Of a stretch of DNA of 64,000 nt, positions 26,793-35,671 are shown piece after piece. The notes beneath the pieces were generated by a model that saw only the letters and a list, made by a program, of their open reading frames with translations, was not told where the DNA came from and made no database searches. Position 1 is the stretch's first letter. The number at the start of each line of letters is the position of its first letter. Both the position numbers and the translations under genes were made by a program. This DNA comes from Candidatus Gastranaerophilales bacterium (GTDB lineage: Bacteria; Cyanobacteriota; Vampirovibrionia; Gastranaerophilales; Gastranaerophilaceae). The stretch spans positions 44,358-108,357 of the forward strand of contig CALUTF010000003.1 in assembly GCA_944323595.1 (NCBI GenBank). The letters are read 5' to 3'.

Positions 26793-27929
26793 ATGCGTGA
26801 TGAACTTGAGAGTAAGAAAATTATCGGATTAATGTCAGGTACTTCCTGTGACAGTATTGATGCCGGATTGTGTGTTGTTCACCCTGATTTGAGCTGTGAA
26901 CTTATTCAGGGCATTAATTACAAATATCCCGAGCATATCAGAGCAAAACTTTTTCAAATTTTTAGAGGTGAAGCTTCCGTCAAAGATTTGTGCCAGATGA
27001 ATTTTGCTGTCGGAAAATGTTTTGCTGATGCGTGTAAAGTTTTGATATCCGAGCATGGCAAACCTGATTTTATTTCCAGTCACGGACAGACTGTTTATCA
27101 CTTTCCGTTTGATGAAAAACTGGATAATATTTCGCTGAAAAGTACATTTCAAATTGGTGAAAGTTCTGTTATTTCTGAAGAAACCGGTTGTGACGTGATT
27201 TCAAATTTCAGAGAAGCCGATATTGCAGCTGGCGGAGAGGGGGCTCCTCTTGTTTGTTTTGCAGATGAAAAATGGTTTAAGACTACAGATAAGAATATCG
27301 CAGTTCAAAATATTGGCGGAATTTCTAATGTAACAGTTTTAGGCAAAGATTTTGATACTTTTGGTTTTGATACAGGTCTTGGAAATATCATGATTGACTA
27401 CTGTATGAATAAATTCTTTTCAAAACCTTATGACAGAGACGGTGAAGTCGCAAAGTCGGGTAATGTTGTCGAAAGCTGGCTTGATTGTTTATTACAGGAT
27501 GAATATTATTTTAAAGCACCTCCAAAAACTACCGGAAGAGAATATTTTTCTCCGCGTTATATTGAAAACGCTTTAAAGTTTGCGCCCGATAGTAAGGCTG
27601 ATATCATTGCTACAGTAACAGCATTAACAGCAAAAACTATCGCGTCAGCTTATGAAAGATTTGTATATCCGGTAGCGCCGATTGATGAGGTTATTGTAGG
27701 GGGCGGCGGAGCGTATAATCCTGTTTTGATGAAGTTTTTGAAATCCTATCTTCCGGATACTGTTATCCTTAAAACCCATGAGGACTATAGTATTTCTAAT
27801 AACTTTAAGGAAGTCATGGCTTTTGCACTTCTGGGATACTGTACATACTATCATATACCTAATAATCTTCCTTGCTGTACCGGCGCAAAAAAACGTGTTG
27901 TTATGGGCAAAATTACCTCGCTTTATTAA
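26793..27929 (+). CDS. anmK: Anhydro-N-acetylmuramic acid kinase
   Basis: Phosphorylates and opens 1,6-anhydro-MurNAc to MurNAc-6-phosphate during peptidoglycan recycling. The ATG at 26793 (MRDELESKK, 378 residues) is preferred; the frame's earlier TTG at 26778 lies in a terminator T-run. Signatures: IIGLMSGTSCDSIDAG, SHGQTVYHFP, NIGGISNVT, FGFDTGLGNIMIDY and GGGGAYNP. There is no ribosome site; the -10 box sits 6 nt before the ATG, predicting a leaderless mRNA. It complements the amidase-lysozyme and PBP4 genes in cell-wall turnover. Confidence 0.95.
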   Translation: MRDELESKKIIGLMSGTSCDSIDAGLCVVHPDLSCELIQGINYKYPEHIRAKLFQIFRGEASVKDLCQMNFAVGKCFADACKVLISEHGKPDFISSHGQTVYHFPFDEKLDNISLKSTFQIGESSVISEETGCDVISNFREADIAAGGEGAPLVCFADEKWFKTTDKNIAVQNIGGISNVTVLGKDFDTFGFDTGLGNIMIDYCMNKFFSKPYDRDGEVAKSGNVVESWLDCLLQDEYYFKAPPKTTGREYFSPRYIENALKFAPDSKADIIATVTALTAKTIASAYERFVYPVAPIDEVIVGGGGAYNPVLMKFLKSYLPDTVILKTHEDYSISNNFKEVMAFALLGYCTYYHIPNNLPCCTGAKKRVVMGKITSLY

Positions 27930-28021
27930 GTTTTATTAACGGATATTGTTTCTGGAGTCAATTTATATTATTTACATATTTTATCTTTGTTGTAAAAATC
28001 AAAATAAGGAGTTAAATTTCA

Positions 28022-28345
28022 ATGATTAAACCAACAGTTTCAAATGAATTTATTATGGATGGACAGATGCTTGCTAAAAATGCGATTAAAAAAATGCAAA
28101 AAGCTGTTTCAGATGAAAAAATGTTTCCGGATGGCGTACAAGAAAGCTATATTCCAAAAGATAAATTTATGCTTACAAGCCCTCAATTCCTGCAGGAAAA
28201 TTATAATAATGCACGTAAATATATGGATATGTTTGCACTAAATTCTTACAATCAGACTATAAACCCGGCTGCTCTTACTAAAAAAGCTGAAGCAACTGTC
28301 GGAGAAAAGTTAGATATAGTGAGTGATGGTCACTTCTGGGGCTAA
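28022..28345 (+). CDS. Small protein with a conserved C-terminal VG-KLDIV-GH-G tail (copy 1)
   Basis: The 107-residue product, starting MIKPTVSNEF, has AAGGAG before its ATG. It is helical and soluble-looking, has no signal peptide or cysteine, and ends VGEKLDIVSDGHFWG. The last 15 residues match the tail of the next gene (VGQKLDIVEGHMFG) while the bodies have drifted apart, so the tail is probably functional, for example as a docking, export or processing signal. It lies between anmK and its paralogue, each apparently a single transcription unit. Family unknown. Confidence 0.75.
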   Translation: MIKPTVSNEFIMDGQMLAKNAIKKMQKAVSDEKMFPDGVQESYIPKDKFMLTSPQFLQENYNNARKYMDMFALNSYNQTINPAALTKKAEATVGEKLDIVSDGHFWG

Positions 28346-28363
28346 TAATTATAATATTTTTAT

Positions 28364-28419
28364 AAAAATAGTCTAATCCTTTAGGATAGTTTTTCCAAAA
28401 AAGGTTGGCTATTTTTTTT
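28364..28419 (+). terminator. Probable intrinsic terminator between the two small genes
   Basis: AAAAATAG near 28364 pairs with CTATTTTT near 28409. Inside is a smaller CTAATCC/GGATAG hairpin. A run of T residues follows. Confidence 0.55.
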
Positions 28420-28537
28420 ATTTGTGTTAGTATATAGTCCCAGTTAATATTTAGTTTGAAAAAAAATTTTCTGCAGATGGCAAAATTTATTTTTTACGAA
28501 CATTAATATAACTGACAATTAACAAAGGAGATAAAAA

Positions 28538-28813
28538 ATGTCAATGATTCAAAAAATTCAACCACAAGTTACAAACGCTGCAAAAAAAGCATATCAATAT
28601 CTTGGTCCTGATCATGTTTTCTCTGCAAAAGAAATTAAGGAAGCTACTGAATTAGCTCAAAAATCTATGAGACCTGAATCTGTAAAAGCTGCTGAATATT
28701 TCAGCCCACGTGCTCTTATTGATAGTGTTTCTAATTCTGTAGCACATGAAACAGTTGATAAAGCTGTTGTTGGACAAAAGTTAGATATCGTTGAAGGACA
28801 CATGTTTGGTTAA
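28538..28813 (+). CDS. Small protein with a conserved C-terminal VG-KLDIV-GH-G tail (copy 2)
   Basis: The 91-residue product (MSMIQKIQPQVTNAAKKAYQ) is preceded by AAAGGAG. The body is amphipathic helix (KEIKEATELAQKSM) and the end is VGQKLDIVEGHMFG, shared with the 107-residue neighbour. Codon use is plain and even, and the strong ribosome site suggests good expression. There is no signal peptide, cysteine or membrane segment. Its stop overlaps the convergent nnrD gene by 4 nt. I recognise no family. Confidence 0.75.
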   Translation: MSMIQKIQPQVTNAAKKAYQYLGPDHVFSAKEIKEATELAQKSMRPESVKAAEYFSPRALIDSVSNSVAHETVDKAVVGQKLDIVEGHMFG

Positions 28814-29616
28814 TCTTTAATCAAACTTTTGAACGCATAAGGAATGTACCTGATCTGGTCGGAAGCTAAAACTCCGTACTCGGTCAGGTCATTTTTTGCG
28901 ATATCTCCAGTTAAACCGTGAATATACACACCAAGGCAGGCTGCATCATAGGCTTGCATTTTTTGTGCTAATAATGCTGAAATTATACCTGTTAAAACAT
29001 CGCCGCTTCCTGATTTTGCAAGTGCACTGTTGCCGGTTGTATTGTAATAAATTTCGTTATTTGTACTGCATACTATTGTTCTGTGTGATTTAAGTACGGT
29101 GATGCAGTTATATTTTTTAGTAATCTCTTTCGCGCTTTCTTCCATATTATTTAGAACATTTTCAAGGGGTGTTTGTAAAAGTCGTGAAGCTTCTTTCGGG
29201 TGTGGTGTTAAAATTACAGTAGGCGGAAGCACAGGATTTTCAAGTTTTGATAATATATTCAGTCCGTCAGCATCAATTACTGTCGGCAGTTTAGAAATGG
29301 AGATTGCTTTTTTGAATAATTCAACAGCCTCGTCAGAAGTTGAGAGTCCGCATCCGATTGCTAAAACATCTGCTGTTTTAATTACATTTTCAAGTTCCTC
29401 AACAGGAGCAAAGATAACTTCAGGTGCAAGTCTTGCAACTGCTCTGAGTACAGTATCTTCGCTTAAAAGCTGTACGTAGCCGCATCCGCTTCTAAGTGCC
29501 GCAAGTGACGATAAGCAGGCGGCTCCTGACATATATTTTGAGCCTGCTATATTTAAAACTTTTCCGTATGTTCCTTTGTTTGAATTTTCTTTTCTTTGTG
29601 GCAGTTTAAAGTCCAT
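28810..29616 (-). CDS. nnrD: ADP-dependent (S)-NAD(P)H-hydrate dehydratase
   Basis: Repairs hydrated NAD(P)H. The 268-residue protein is the carbohydrate-kinase-like YjeF C-terminal domain on its own, without the NnrE epimerase domain often fused to it. Signatures: GTYGKVLNIAGSKYMSGAACLSSLAALRSG, DADGLNIL, ILTPHPKEASRLL, and GNSALAKSGSGDVLTGIISALLAQ with the nucleotide-binding Gly-rich loop. It overlaps trmL by 11 nt in the same leftward operon. Confidence 0.93.
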   Translation of the reverse strand: MDFKLPQRKENSNKGTYGKVLNIAGSKYMSGAACLSSLAALRSGCGYVQLLSEDTVLRAVARLAPEVIFAPVEELENVIKTADVLAIGCGLSTSDEAVELFKKAISISKLPTVIDADGLNILSKLENPVLPPTVILTPHPKEASRLLQTPLENVLNNMEESAKEITKKYNCITVLKSHRTIVCSTNNEIYYNTTGNSALAKSGSGDVLTGIISALLAQKMQAYDAACLGVYIHGLTGDIAKNDLTEYGVLASDQIRYIPYAFKSLIKD

Positions 29617-30055
29617 TTTGGCGTATTACCTCGTATGCGACAATTGCAACAGAATTGGAAAGATTCAGGCTCCTTTGTCCCTCTTTCATCGGAATAGTCA
29701 ATGCCGTGTCTTTTTCTACATATTCTTTCGGGAGACCTCTTGTTTCCGGGCCGAATACCAGAAAATCTCCGTCCTGAAATTTTACATCTGTATATTTGCG
29801 ATTTGTTTTTGTTGTCAGATAATAAAAATTAGCAGACTTGTTTGCCTCAAGCAATTCCTCCATAGTATCAATTTTATGCAAATCGACACTGTCCCAGTAG
29901 TCTAATCCTGCACGTTTTGTATATTTGCTTGATAGTGAAAAACCTAATTTGCCGACAAGATATAAACTTGCGCCGGTACACGCGCATAGTCTTGCTATAT
30001 TACCTGTATTTTGAGGTATTTCAGGTTCATAAAGTACGATATTAAGCTTTGCCAT
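29606..30055 (-). CDS. trmL: tRNA (cytidine/uridine-34 2'-O) methyltransferase
   Basis: A 149-residue SPOUT methyltransferase that 2'-O-methylates the wobble base of tRNA-Leu isoacceptors. Signatures: IVLYEPEIPQNTGNIARLCACTG at the N-terminus, LVFGPETRGLP, and the knot segment IPMKEGQRSLNLSNSVAIVAYE. The length is typical. It overlaps both neighbours in the operon by 11-14 nt. Confidence 0.95.
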   Translation of the reverse strand: MAKLNIVLYEPEIPQNTGNIARLCACTGASLYLVGKLGFSLSSKYTKRAGLDYWDSVDLHKIDTMEELLEANKSANFYYLTTKTNRKYTDVKFQDGDFLVFGPETRGLPKEYVEKDTALTIPMKEGQRSLNLSNSVAIVAYEVIRQNGL

Positions 30056-30656
30056 TTTTTGCGTTCTCGAATAATTTCCCGCTTTCCAGTACTACCGGAA
30101 TTCCTCTTACCACACAGAAGATAATTGCAATCCATGCCAGTACAATTGCAACTGTATTAATAGTTTCATAGTGTTCAAAAATTTCTATTCCCGGTGTATT
30201 GGCAACTATGAGTAATATGAAAGCAGCAACTTTTGCAACCGCATAACTGATTCTTGTAATCTTAGAAGAGCAAATCAACTGTCCCCACTTGCTGCTTTGC
30301 ATACTTTTTGCCCCAAATGCTGTGTAACCTTGTGCCAGAGCAACACTTCTGAGGCTGTCTGTTACAAATGCTCTTGTGACACATATCAGCGGAAATAGTA
30401 TATTAATCCAGCCCAGAACGGCAAAGACTATCCAGTATGAGGCTTCTACAATTCTGTCACCCATAATATCGAGCACGGAGCCGAGATCGGAAGATTCATT
30501 AAATTTTCTTGCTATATATCCGTCTAAGCCGTCAAGTGCAAATGCGATTGCCGTAAGTAATAAAGCAAGTGCATAGCCAAGAGTTGTTCTCCAAAATAGT
30601 AAATATATCGCTAAAAATGCAACAAATATTCTGAATATAGAAATAAAATTTGCCAT
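30042..30656 (-). CDS. CDP-alcohol phosphatidyltransferase family membrane enzyme
   Basis: The 204-residue integral membrane protein contains the catalytic signature DGLDGYIARKFNESSDLGSVLDIMGDR (near residues 43-69), i.e. DGxxGxxAR-8x-G-3x-D-3x-D, with about six hydrophobic helices. The family transfers a phospho-alcohol onto CDP-diacylglycerol or similar. The best guess is a PgsA-type phosphatidylglycerophosphate synthase, but myo-inositol or other alcohols cannot be excluded. Its end overlaps trmL by 14 nt. Confidence 0.85.
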   Translation of the reverse strand: MANFISIFRIFVAFLAIYLLFWRTTLGYALALLLTAIAFALDGLDGYIARKFNESSDLGSVLDIMGDRIVEASYWIVFAVLGWINILFPLICVTRAFVTDSLRSVALAQGYTAFGAKSMQSSKWGQLICSSKITRISYAVAKVAAFILLIVANTPGIEIFEHYETINTVAIVLAWIAIIFCVVRGIPVVLESGKLFENAKNGKA

Positions 30657-30678
30657 AATATCACCTCTTCAAATTAAT

Positions 30679-31677
30679 TTATTTTTTAAGTCTGGAAAGT
30701 GCAAAGTTAACTTCATCCAAATTTTTTACTCTGTCTCCAAGCATAATTTTTTCAGCTTCTTCAAGAATATGAGTTACCATAAATCCGTTATCTCCGTCAG
30801 AACGTGCTTTTTTGCCTGTTTCGCAGCAGCTGATAAAGTGCTGGCATTCAAGTTTAAGCGGTTCTATTTCAAGATAGTCCAGTTTAATATTTTGTGTATT
30901 ATCTTTTACAAAGTTATCGAAAATTACAAGTTTATTTTCCGCAACAGTATCATCAAGAATTGCAGTGGCTTTAGTTCCTCTGACAAGCAGAGTGACGTGT
31001 TTTTTCGGCGTAATCCAGCTGTCAGAAATATGTCCGATGACACCGTCTTCAAATAAAATGCCTAAATGGGTTATATCCATAATGTCATTGCGTTCGGAAG
31101 AACAGCCGATTGCAGAAATAATTCTTACCGGTTCTTTGCCTGTTACATAACTAATCATTGATACATCATGCGGTGCTAAATCCCACATTACGCTTCTGTC
31201 ATTTTTGAAATAGTTAACATTGAGTCTGTCGCTTTGTGCGTATACAATATCACCAAGAACTCCTTCTTCGACAAGCATTTTCAATCTGTTTACAGCCGGA
31301 TGGTACAAGAGCAGGTGACCTACCATAAGAACAAGCCCTTTGCTGTCGGCAAGTTCTTTTAAAGCTTTTGCTTCGCTGGCTACTGTTGAAATTGGTTTTT
31401 CAACGTAAACGTGTTTGCCGGCCTCAAGCATTGCTTTAACCATTTTAAAGTGCGTGTGGCTCGGAGTTACAACTGCAACAGCCGTAATTTCTTTGCTGTT
31501 GATAATGTCATTGTAATCTTTTGTTACATTAACATTTTTGTATTGCTCGGTAACTTTTTTTAAATTTTCTTCATCAATATCGCATACCGTATCTAAAACA
31601 TTGAGATTGTAAAAATTGCGGACAATATTTCTTCCCCACACTCCGCATCCTATTACAGCTATTCTTTGGTGATTCAT
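30679..31677 (-). CDS. Gfo/Idh/MocA family NAD(P)-dependent oxidoreductase
   Basis: The ATG at 31677 (MNHQRIAVIGCGVWG) is preferred since AAAGGG lies 7 nt upstream and it starts right before the Rossmann strand; the frame extends to 31707 without a site. The 332-residue product has GxGxxG as GCGVWG, the EKPIS motif (YVEKPISTVASEA) near residue 95 and the C-terminal substrate domain (DLAPHDVSMISYV). Such enzymes often oxidise or epimerise nucleotide sugars for surface glycans. A GT2 gene is next upstream, fitting that role, but the substrate is unknown. Confidence 0.88.
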   Translation of the reverse strand: MNHQRIAVIGCGVWGRNIVRNFYNLNVLDTVCDIDEENLKKVTEQYKNVNVTKDYNDIINSKEITAVAVVTPSHTHFKMVKAMLEAGKHVYVEKPISTVASEAKALKELADSKGLVLMVGHLLLYHPAVNRLKMLVEEGVLGDIVYAQSDRLNVNYFKNDRSVMWDLAPHDVSMISYVTGKEPVRIISAIGCSSERNDIMDITHLGILFEDGVIGHISDSWITPKKHVTLLVRGTKATAILDDTVAENKLVIFDNFVKDNTQNIKLDYLEIEPLKLECQHFISCCETGKKARSDGDNGFMVTHILEEAEKIMLGDRVKNLDEVNFALSRLKK

Positions 31678-31765
31678 GTTTGACCCTTTATTAAATGTAT
31701 TTATCAATAATATTATATTACGCGAAAAAATGGCATTGCAAATATTTAAATAACTTTTACATTAT

Positions 31766-32659
31766 TTATTGCATTGGTCTTGGTTGTTGAGCCTGTTGAT
31801 CCGCCTGCATTTGCAGTGCCTGAACTCTTAATCTGTGCATTTGTTCACATTTTTGGTAGAACAGCTGCGAATCTTCCGGAACAAAACGTGTCGCGAGTTT
31901 TTCCAGAAGTCCTCTCGGGAATAGTGATTCTGTTACCATTTTGGTTAGTGTTTGTTCATTAAGCGGATATAGATTTCTGTAGTTTTTAAAATACAGAAGT
32001 TTTGTTTCCTCTTCTACACGTTTCGGATTTTGATAACTTTTGTCGCTGAGTTTATAGGTAACATAATTAGTATCAAAATATATACCTTTGTATTTTTTTA
32101 ACATAATTTTGATTACCATATCAAACTCTGCCATAATTTTATATTTTTCGTCAAAGTAGTTTTCTTTTTCAAGCATAGATTTTCTGAAAAACATTGCCTG
32201 TCTTGCACATGGCATTACCTGAAAACAGTTGAACATTGACGGTACAAAAAGGAATGTAAACCCCTCAGGGTGTCTGCAGTATGCAGGTGCAAATGTAAAA
32301 TCAGCGTTTTCCGCTTCCAGAATATTCACAATGTCATAAATTGAAGTTATGTCGTGGATAAAATCATCGCAGCTCAGAAACGTTACATATTTCCCTTTTG
32401 CTCTCATTATCCCTTTATTAAGCGCATTGTACTTTCCTGTATCTTTTTCCGAATAGAAATTCAGGTATTCTTTATTTTTCAAATCCTTTAAAAGTTCGAC
32501 GGTATCATCATCCGAACCTCCGTCTATTACCAGAAATTCAATATTAGGATATGTTTGCAGCTCCAATAGAGAGAGCAGCAGGTTAAAATCATCTATTTTG
32601 TCATTCTCTACTAAATTTTTTACCGGTGTAATTACCGATACTAAAGGTTGGTCATCCAT
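31766..32659 (-). CDS. Family 2 glycosyltransferase
   Basis: The ATG at 32659 (MDDQPLVSVITPVKN, 297 residues) has GGAG 6 nt upstream; an in-frame codon at 32677 does not. Signatures: LVIDGGSDDDTVELL, NKGIMRAKGKYVTFLSCDD with the metal-binding acidic pair, and a long C-terminal helical tail rich in Gln (QALQMQADQQAQQP). It has no membrane helix, so it is likely a cytoplasmic enzyme acting on lipid-linked or protein-linked sugar. It lies upstream of the Gfo/Idh oxidoreductase in the same orientation. Confidence 0.88.
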   Translation of the reverse strand: MDDQPLVSVITPVKNLVENDKIDDFNLLLSLLELQTYPNIEFLVIDGGSDDDTVELLKDLKNKEYLNFYSEKDTGKYNALNKGIMRAKGKYVTFLSCDDFIHDITSIYDIVNILEAENADFTFAPAYCRHPEGFTFLFVPSMFNCFQVMPCARQAMFFRKSMLEKENYFDEKYKIMAEFDMVIKIMLKKYKGIYFDTNYVTYKLSDKSYQNPKRVEEETKLLYFKNYRNLYPLNEQTLTKMVTESLFPRGLLEKLATRFVPEDSQLFYQKCEQMHRLRVQALQMQADQQAQQPRPMQ

Positions 32660-32689
32660 AGCTTCTCCGTTTTTCAAAATTATAGCATA

Positions 32690-34042
32690 TTAGTAATTAT
32701 TATACAATGCCCGCAGAATGTATTCTTCAAGCATTTTTTTATCTGAAGCTTTTGATTTTGCATCATTAATCATGATGTTAAAAGCGTAAGTTTTGCCGGA
32801 CTTTGCTGTGAGATATCCTGTGATTGCGCTAATATCAGCGAGAGTTCCGGTTTTTGCTCTCAGGTTATCTTTAAAATAGAGCATTCTGTTTGCCAGTGTG
32901 CCTTCGTTAGAAGTCGGAAGAGATGTTTTGTATTCGGCAAAGTCATTAGTGGCTGCTAATTTTACCAGAAAGCCGGTCATAAAGTCTGACGTCATAAGAT
33001 TGTTTTTTGAAACTCCGCTTCCATCGACAATTTTTATATCAGAAGTGTTCAGACCATTGTTTTTGCAATATGCATTAAACATTTGTACTGCATTTTCAAT
33101 ACTGCCTGTTGAACCTGTATATTTACCGCCGGCAAGCTTAAATACTGTTTCTGCAATCATATTGTTGCTGTTTTTTAAAACAGCTGTCTGCGCCTGAGAT
33201 ATCGGATGTTTAATTTCTTCTATTGTTGTTATATCTCTTGTTGGAACACGGCGTTGCGCAATTGCATCATAATAATCAATTTTTTCGCTTCTTAATGCAT
33301 TTTCAAGCCGCATTCCAAAGTAGCGTTTAGGATAATTCACCGGAATTTTTTTTGTAATTTGGCTTTTAACCGTCCCCTCAACTGTTATGATGTCCGGAGA
33401 TATGTAATTTTTTCTTGAAAGTTTTATATTATTTTCGTTTCCTGTAGTTGCATAATTCATAAAAGTAGTCGGGTAGAAAACTTTCATTGAAATTTGTGCA
33501 GGTTCATTCAGGGTTGTAGGACTTATTACAACATCAAGCAGATTTGAATCTATGTTGTAAGAACTGAACTTAGGCATAAGCGGATTTAAATCATCATCCC
33601 ATTGCCAGCCCTCTCCCCATTCATTTGTATCAAGAATCATATCGTCAATATAAATGGCTTTGGGCTCAATAATATTTTTTAGTCTTGCTGATTCAAAGAG
33701 TTTATTAAGCTCTTTGGCAGTGAGATAAGGATCTGCGCCTAATTTAAGATAAAGTTCATTATTCAAGCCTTTATATAAGCCTGTAGTAAATTCATAATTT
33801 TTGCCGAGCGTATTCAGGGCAGAGGTAAAAGTTACTAATTTTAAAGTAGATGCCGGCGGCGTAGGTGTTTTGGAGTTAAGTTCATATACAGTTGCGCCTG
33901 TAGAAACATCCTTTATTGAAATTGATATTGCACTTTTATTTATGCCGGAATCGGCTATCGCTTTGTTTATAGTATTGCCAAATGCCTGACCGGTAAATGT
34001 TGTCACAATTAACAATAAAATTGTAAGAATTATTTTACGCAT
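32690..34042 (-). CDS. dacB: D-alanyl-D-alanine carboxypeptidase/endopeptidase, PBP4 family
   Basis: A 450-residue S13-family peptidase. A signal peptide covers residues 1-22 (ILTILLLIVTTFTGQAFG). The active-site serine-lysine motif is PPASTLKLVTF (near residue 60), the second motif SNN is in LKNSNNMIAE, and the third is AKTGTLADISA near residue 395. It trims or cuts peptidoglycan cross-links in the periplasm. The insertion between the first and second motifs is normal for the family. It overlaps the nitrilase-family gene by 13 nt. Confidence 0.92.
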   Translation of the reverse strand: MRKIILTILLLIVTTFTGQAFGNTINKAIADSGINKSAISISIKDVSTGATVYELNSKTPTPPASTLKLVTFTSALNTLGKNYEFTTGLYKGLNNELYLKLGADPYLTAKELNKLFESARLKNIIEPKAIYIDDMILDTNEWGEGWQWDDDLNPLMPKFSSYNIDSNLLDVVISPTTLNEPAQISMKVFYPTTFMNYATTGNENNIKLSRKNYISPDIITVEGTVKSQITKKIPVNYPKRYFGMRLENALRSEKIDYYDAIAQRRVPTRDITTIEEIKHPISQAQTAVLKNSNNMIAETVFKLAGGKYTGSTGSIENAVQMFNAYCKNNGLNTSDIKIVDGSGVSKNNLMTSDFMTGFLVKLAATNDFAEYKTSLPTSNEGTLANRMLYFKDNLRAKTGTLADISAITGYLTAKSGKTYAFNIMINDAKSKASDKKMLEEYILRALYNNY

Positions 34043-34866
34043 AAACTTTTTACCTCATAATTTTCTTTTATATCGTTTAAAATTGTACATTTTTCTCTGA
34101 ATTCGTACATCTCATTCAAATTAATTTCTGCAAACATTATACCTTCTCTCTGGTCTTTAATCTCAGAAATTATATTTCCGTTGTAGTCTATAATTCTTGA
34201 ATGTCCGATGTTGAATTCATTATCTTCAATCGGGCCAGATTGGGTTAGGGCAACCATATAAGTTTGATTTTCTATCGCACGGGATCGAGTCATCATCTCC
34301 CACGGAATAGGTTTTGAAAGCCCCCATGCTGCCATATTCACCAGCAAATCCGCGCCGGCTTTTCTGTATGCTCTGTAAATTTCCGGAAATCTTATGTCAA
34401 AACATATTGTAAGCCCGATATTTATTCCCTCAAGATTAACCATAACAGGATTAGTGCCTGCTGTAATATATTTCCCCTCATCGCAGCCATAGTATGAAAA
34501 CAGATGATTTTTTTCATAAGTAGCAAGGAGTTTCCCGTTTCTGTCAATAACCGGACAGCTGTTATAGAGTAAATTATTTTTCTTTAGAATAATACTGCCC
34601 CCGAGAATATTTATGTTATGTTCTTTCGCGATATTTTTTAATAAACTTATTGATGCGGCTTTATCTATATCTTCAGCACATTCTGTAAAATGTCTGCAAG
34701 CCCAGCCGCAAGTCCAGACTTCCGGCAGTATTAAAATATCGGCATTGTCTGAAAGTTCGGCGCTGACTATTTTGTTAATTTTATCACAGTTTTTTTCTAT
34801 ATCCCCAATCGCAGAATTCATCTGAAGAGCTGCAATTTTTATTTTTTGTTTTTTCTCTTCTTCCAT
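34030..34866 (-). CDS. Carbon-nitrogen hydrolase (nitrilase superfamily, omega-amidase-like)
   Basis: The 278-residue protein has the full Glu-Lys-Cys triad: LPEVWTCGW (Glu), LATYEKNHLF (Lys) and GLTICFDIRFPE (Cys), then AWGLSKPIPWEMMTRSRAIENQTY. The pattern is close to omega-amidases (YafV/Nit2), which deaminate alpha-ketoglutaramate, but related amidases cannot be told apart by motif alone. It starts inside the end of the DUF374 gene (28-nt overlap) and ends inside PBP4. Confidence 0.88.
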   Translation of the reverse strand: MEEEKKQKIKIAALQMNSAIGDIEKNCDKINKIVSAELSDNADILILPEVWTCGWACRHFTECAEDIDKAASISLLKNIAKEHNINILGGSIILKKNNLLYNSCPVIDRNGKLLATYEKNHLFSYYGCDEGKYITAGTNPVMVNLEGINIGLTICFDIRFPEIYRAYRKAGADLLVNMAAWGLSKPIPWEMMTRSRAIENQTYMVALTQSGPIEDNEFNIGHSRIIDYNGNIISEIKDQREGIMFAEINLNEMYEFREKCTILNDIKENYEVKSLCVK

Positions 34867-35531
34867 AGTTTATTTTTCTTTGCCTCTTTATATACATCAG
34901 GAATCCGGGTTTCCAAATCAATTAAAGATGCTCGGATTTTTTCTTTTATTTCTTTGTCGTATTCGTCATCAGTTCTGTTGGGATCAACATAAATCGGATC
35001 GCCATACAGGTTAACGATTTCGCAGTGCCCGAGAGGTGTACTCATTCTATCCCACCCGGGAAGTTTTACGAAATTTATTTGCGGTGAATACCATACAACA
35101 GGAACTATTGGTACATTGGCAAGTTTTGCAATTTTGATTATGCCGTTTTTGACTTTCCTTAGTGGACCTCTTGGCCCGTCAACTGTAATTGCACCGCATT
35201 CACCTGCTTTTAATCTTTCAACCATTTGTATTGTTCCGCTTATACAACCTTTTCTGTTTGAAGATCCGCGAACTGTCTTAAATCCCATTTTTTCTACGAC
35301 GCGCGCTATGATTTCCCCGTCATCAGAATTGCTTATCATTATACTTAAATGGGCTTTATCTTCTATTCCATATACACAAAATTGATGCATATGCCAAAGC
35401 GCATATATACATGGTTTTAATTCTTTATTATTAATCTCAACTATATGCGTGAAAAATTCTTGAATATGCATAATTCCATATGCTATATCAGATAAAGTTG
35501 ATTTATTTTCTTTGTTTGAAAGTCGTACCAT
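34839..35531 (-). CDS. Lysophospholipid acyltransferase family protein (DUF374)
   Basis: The 230-residue protein has the DUF374 signatures CIYALWHMHQF (near residue 43), FKTVRGSSNRKG, and the conserved GAITVDGPRGPLRKVKNGIIKIAK. The last two belong to the LPLAT fold seen in lipid A and phospholipid acyltransferases. It probably acylates a membrane lipid. It heads the leftward operon through PBP4. A TATAAT box (35539-35544, minus strand) lies 7 nt before the ATG and no ribosome site is seen, so the message may be leaderless. Confidence 0.85.
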   Translation of the reverse strand: MVRLSNKENKSTLSDIAYGIMHIQEFFTHIVEINNKELKPCIYALWHMHQFCVYGIEDKAHLSIMISNSDDGEIIARVVEKMGFKTVRGSSNRKGCISGTIQMVERLKAGECGAITVDGPRGPLRKVKNGIIKIAKLANVPIVPVVWYSPQINFVKLPGWDRMSTPLGHCEIVNLYGDPIYVDPNRTDDEYDKEIKEKIRASLIDLETRIPDVYKEAKKNKLWKKRKNKK

Positions 35532-35607
35532 AAAATTTATTATACCATAAATATTTTGTCATGTTTGCTCAAGCATATATTTTTCAAATATCCTACATCC
35601 TGTGGAC

Positions 35608-35635
35608 TTGCACAAATTCTTTTTTACGGTATAAT
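35608..35635 (+). promoter_or_regulatory. Promoter of the tig-clpP-clpX-polA run
   Basis: TTGCAC (35608-35613), a 16-nt spacer and TATAAT (35630-35635), 36 nt before the trigger factor start. This run has an ordinary leader, with AAGGATAG before the ATG. Confidence 0.65.
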
Positions 35636-35671
35636 TCAGTAAGATACATGTATAATTAGAAGGATAGAAAG

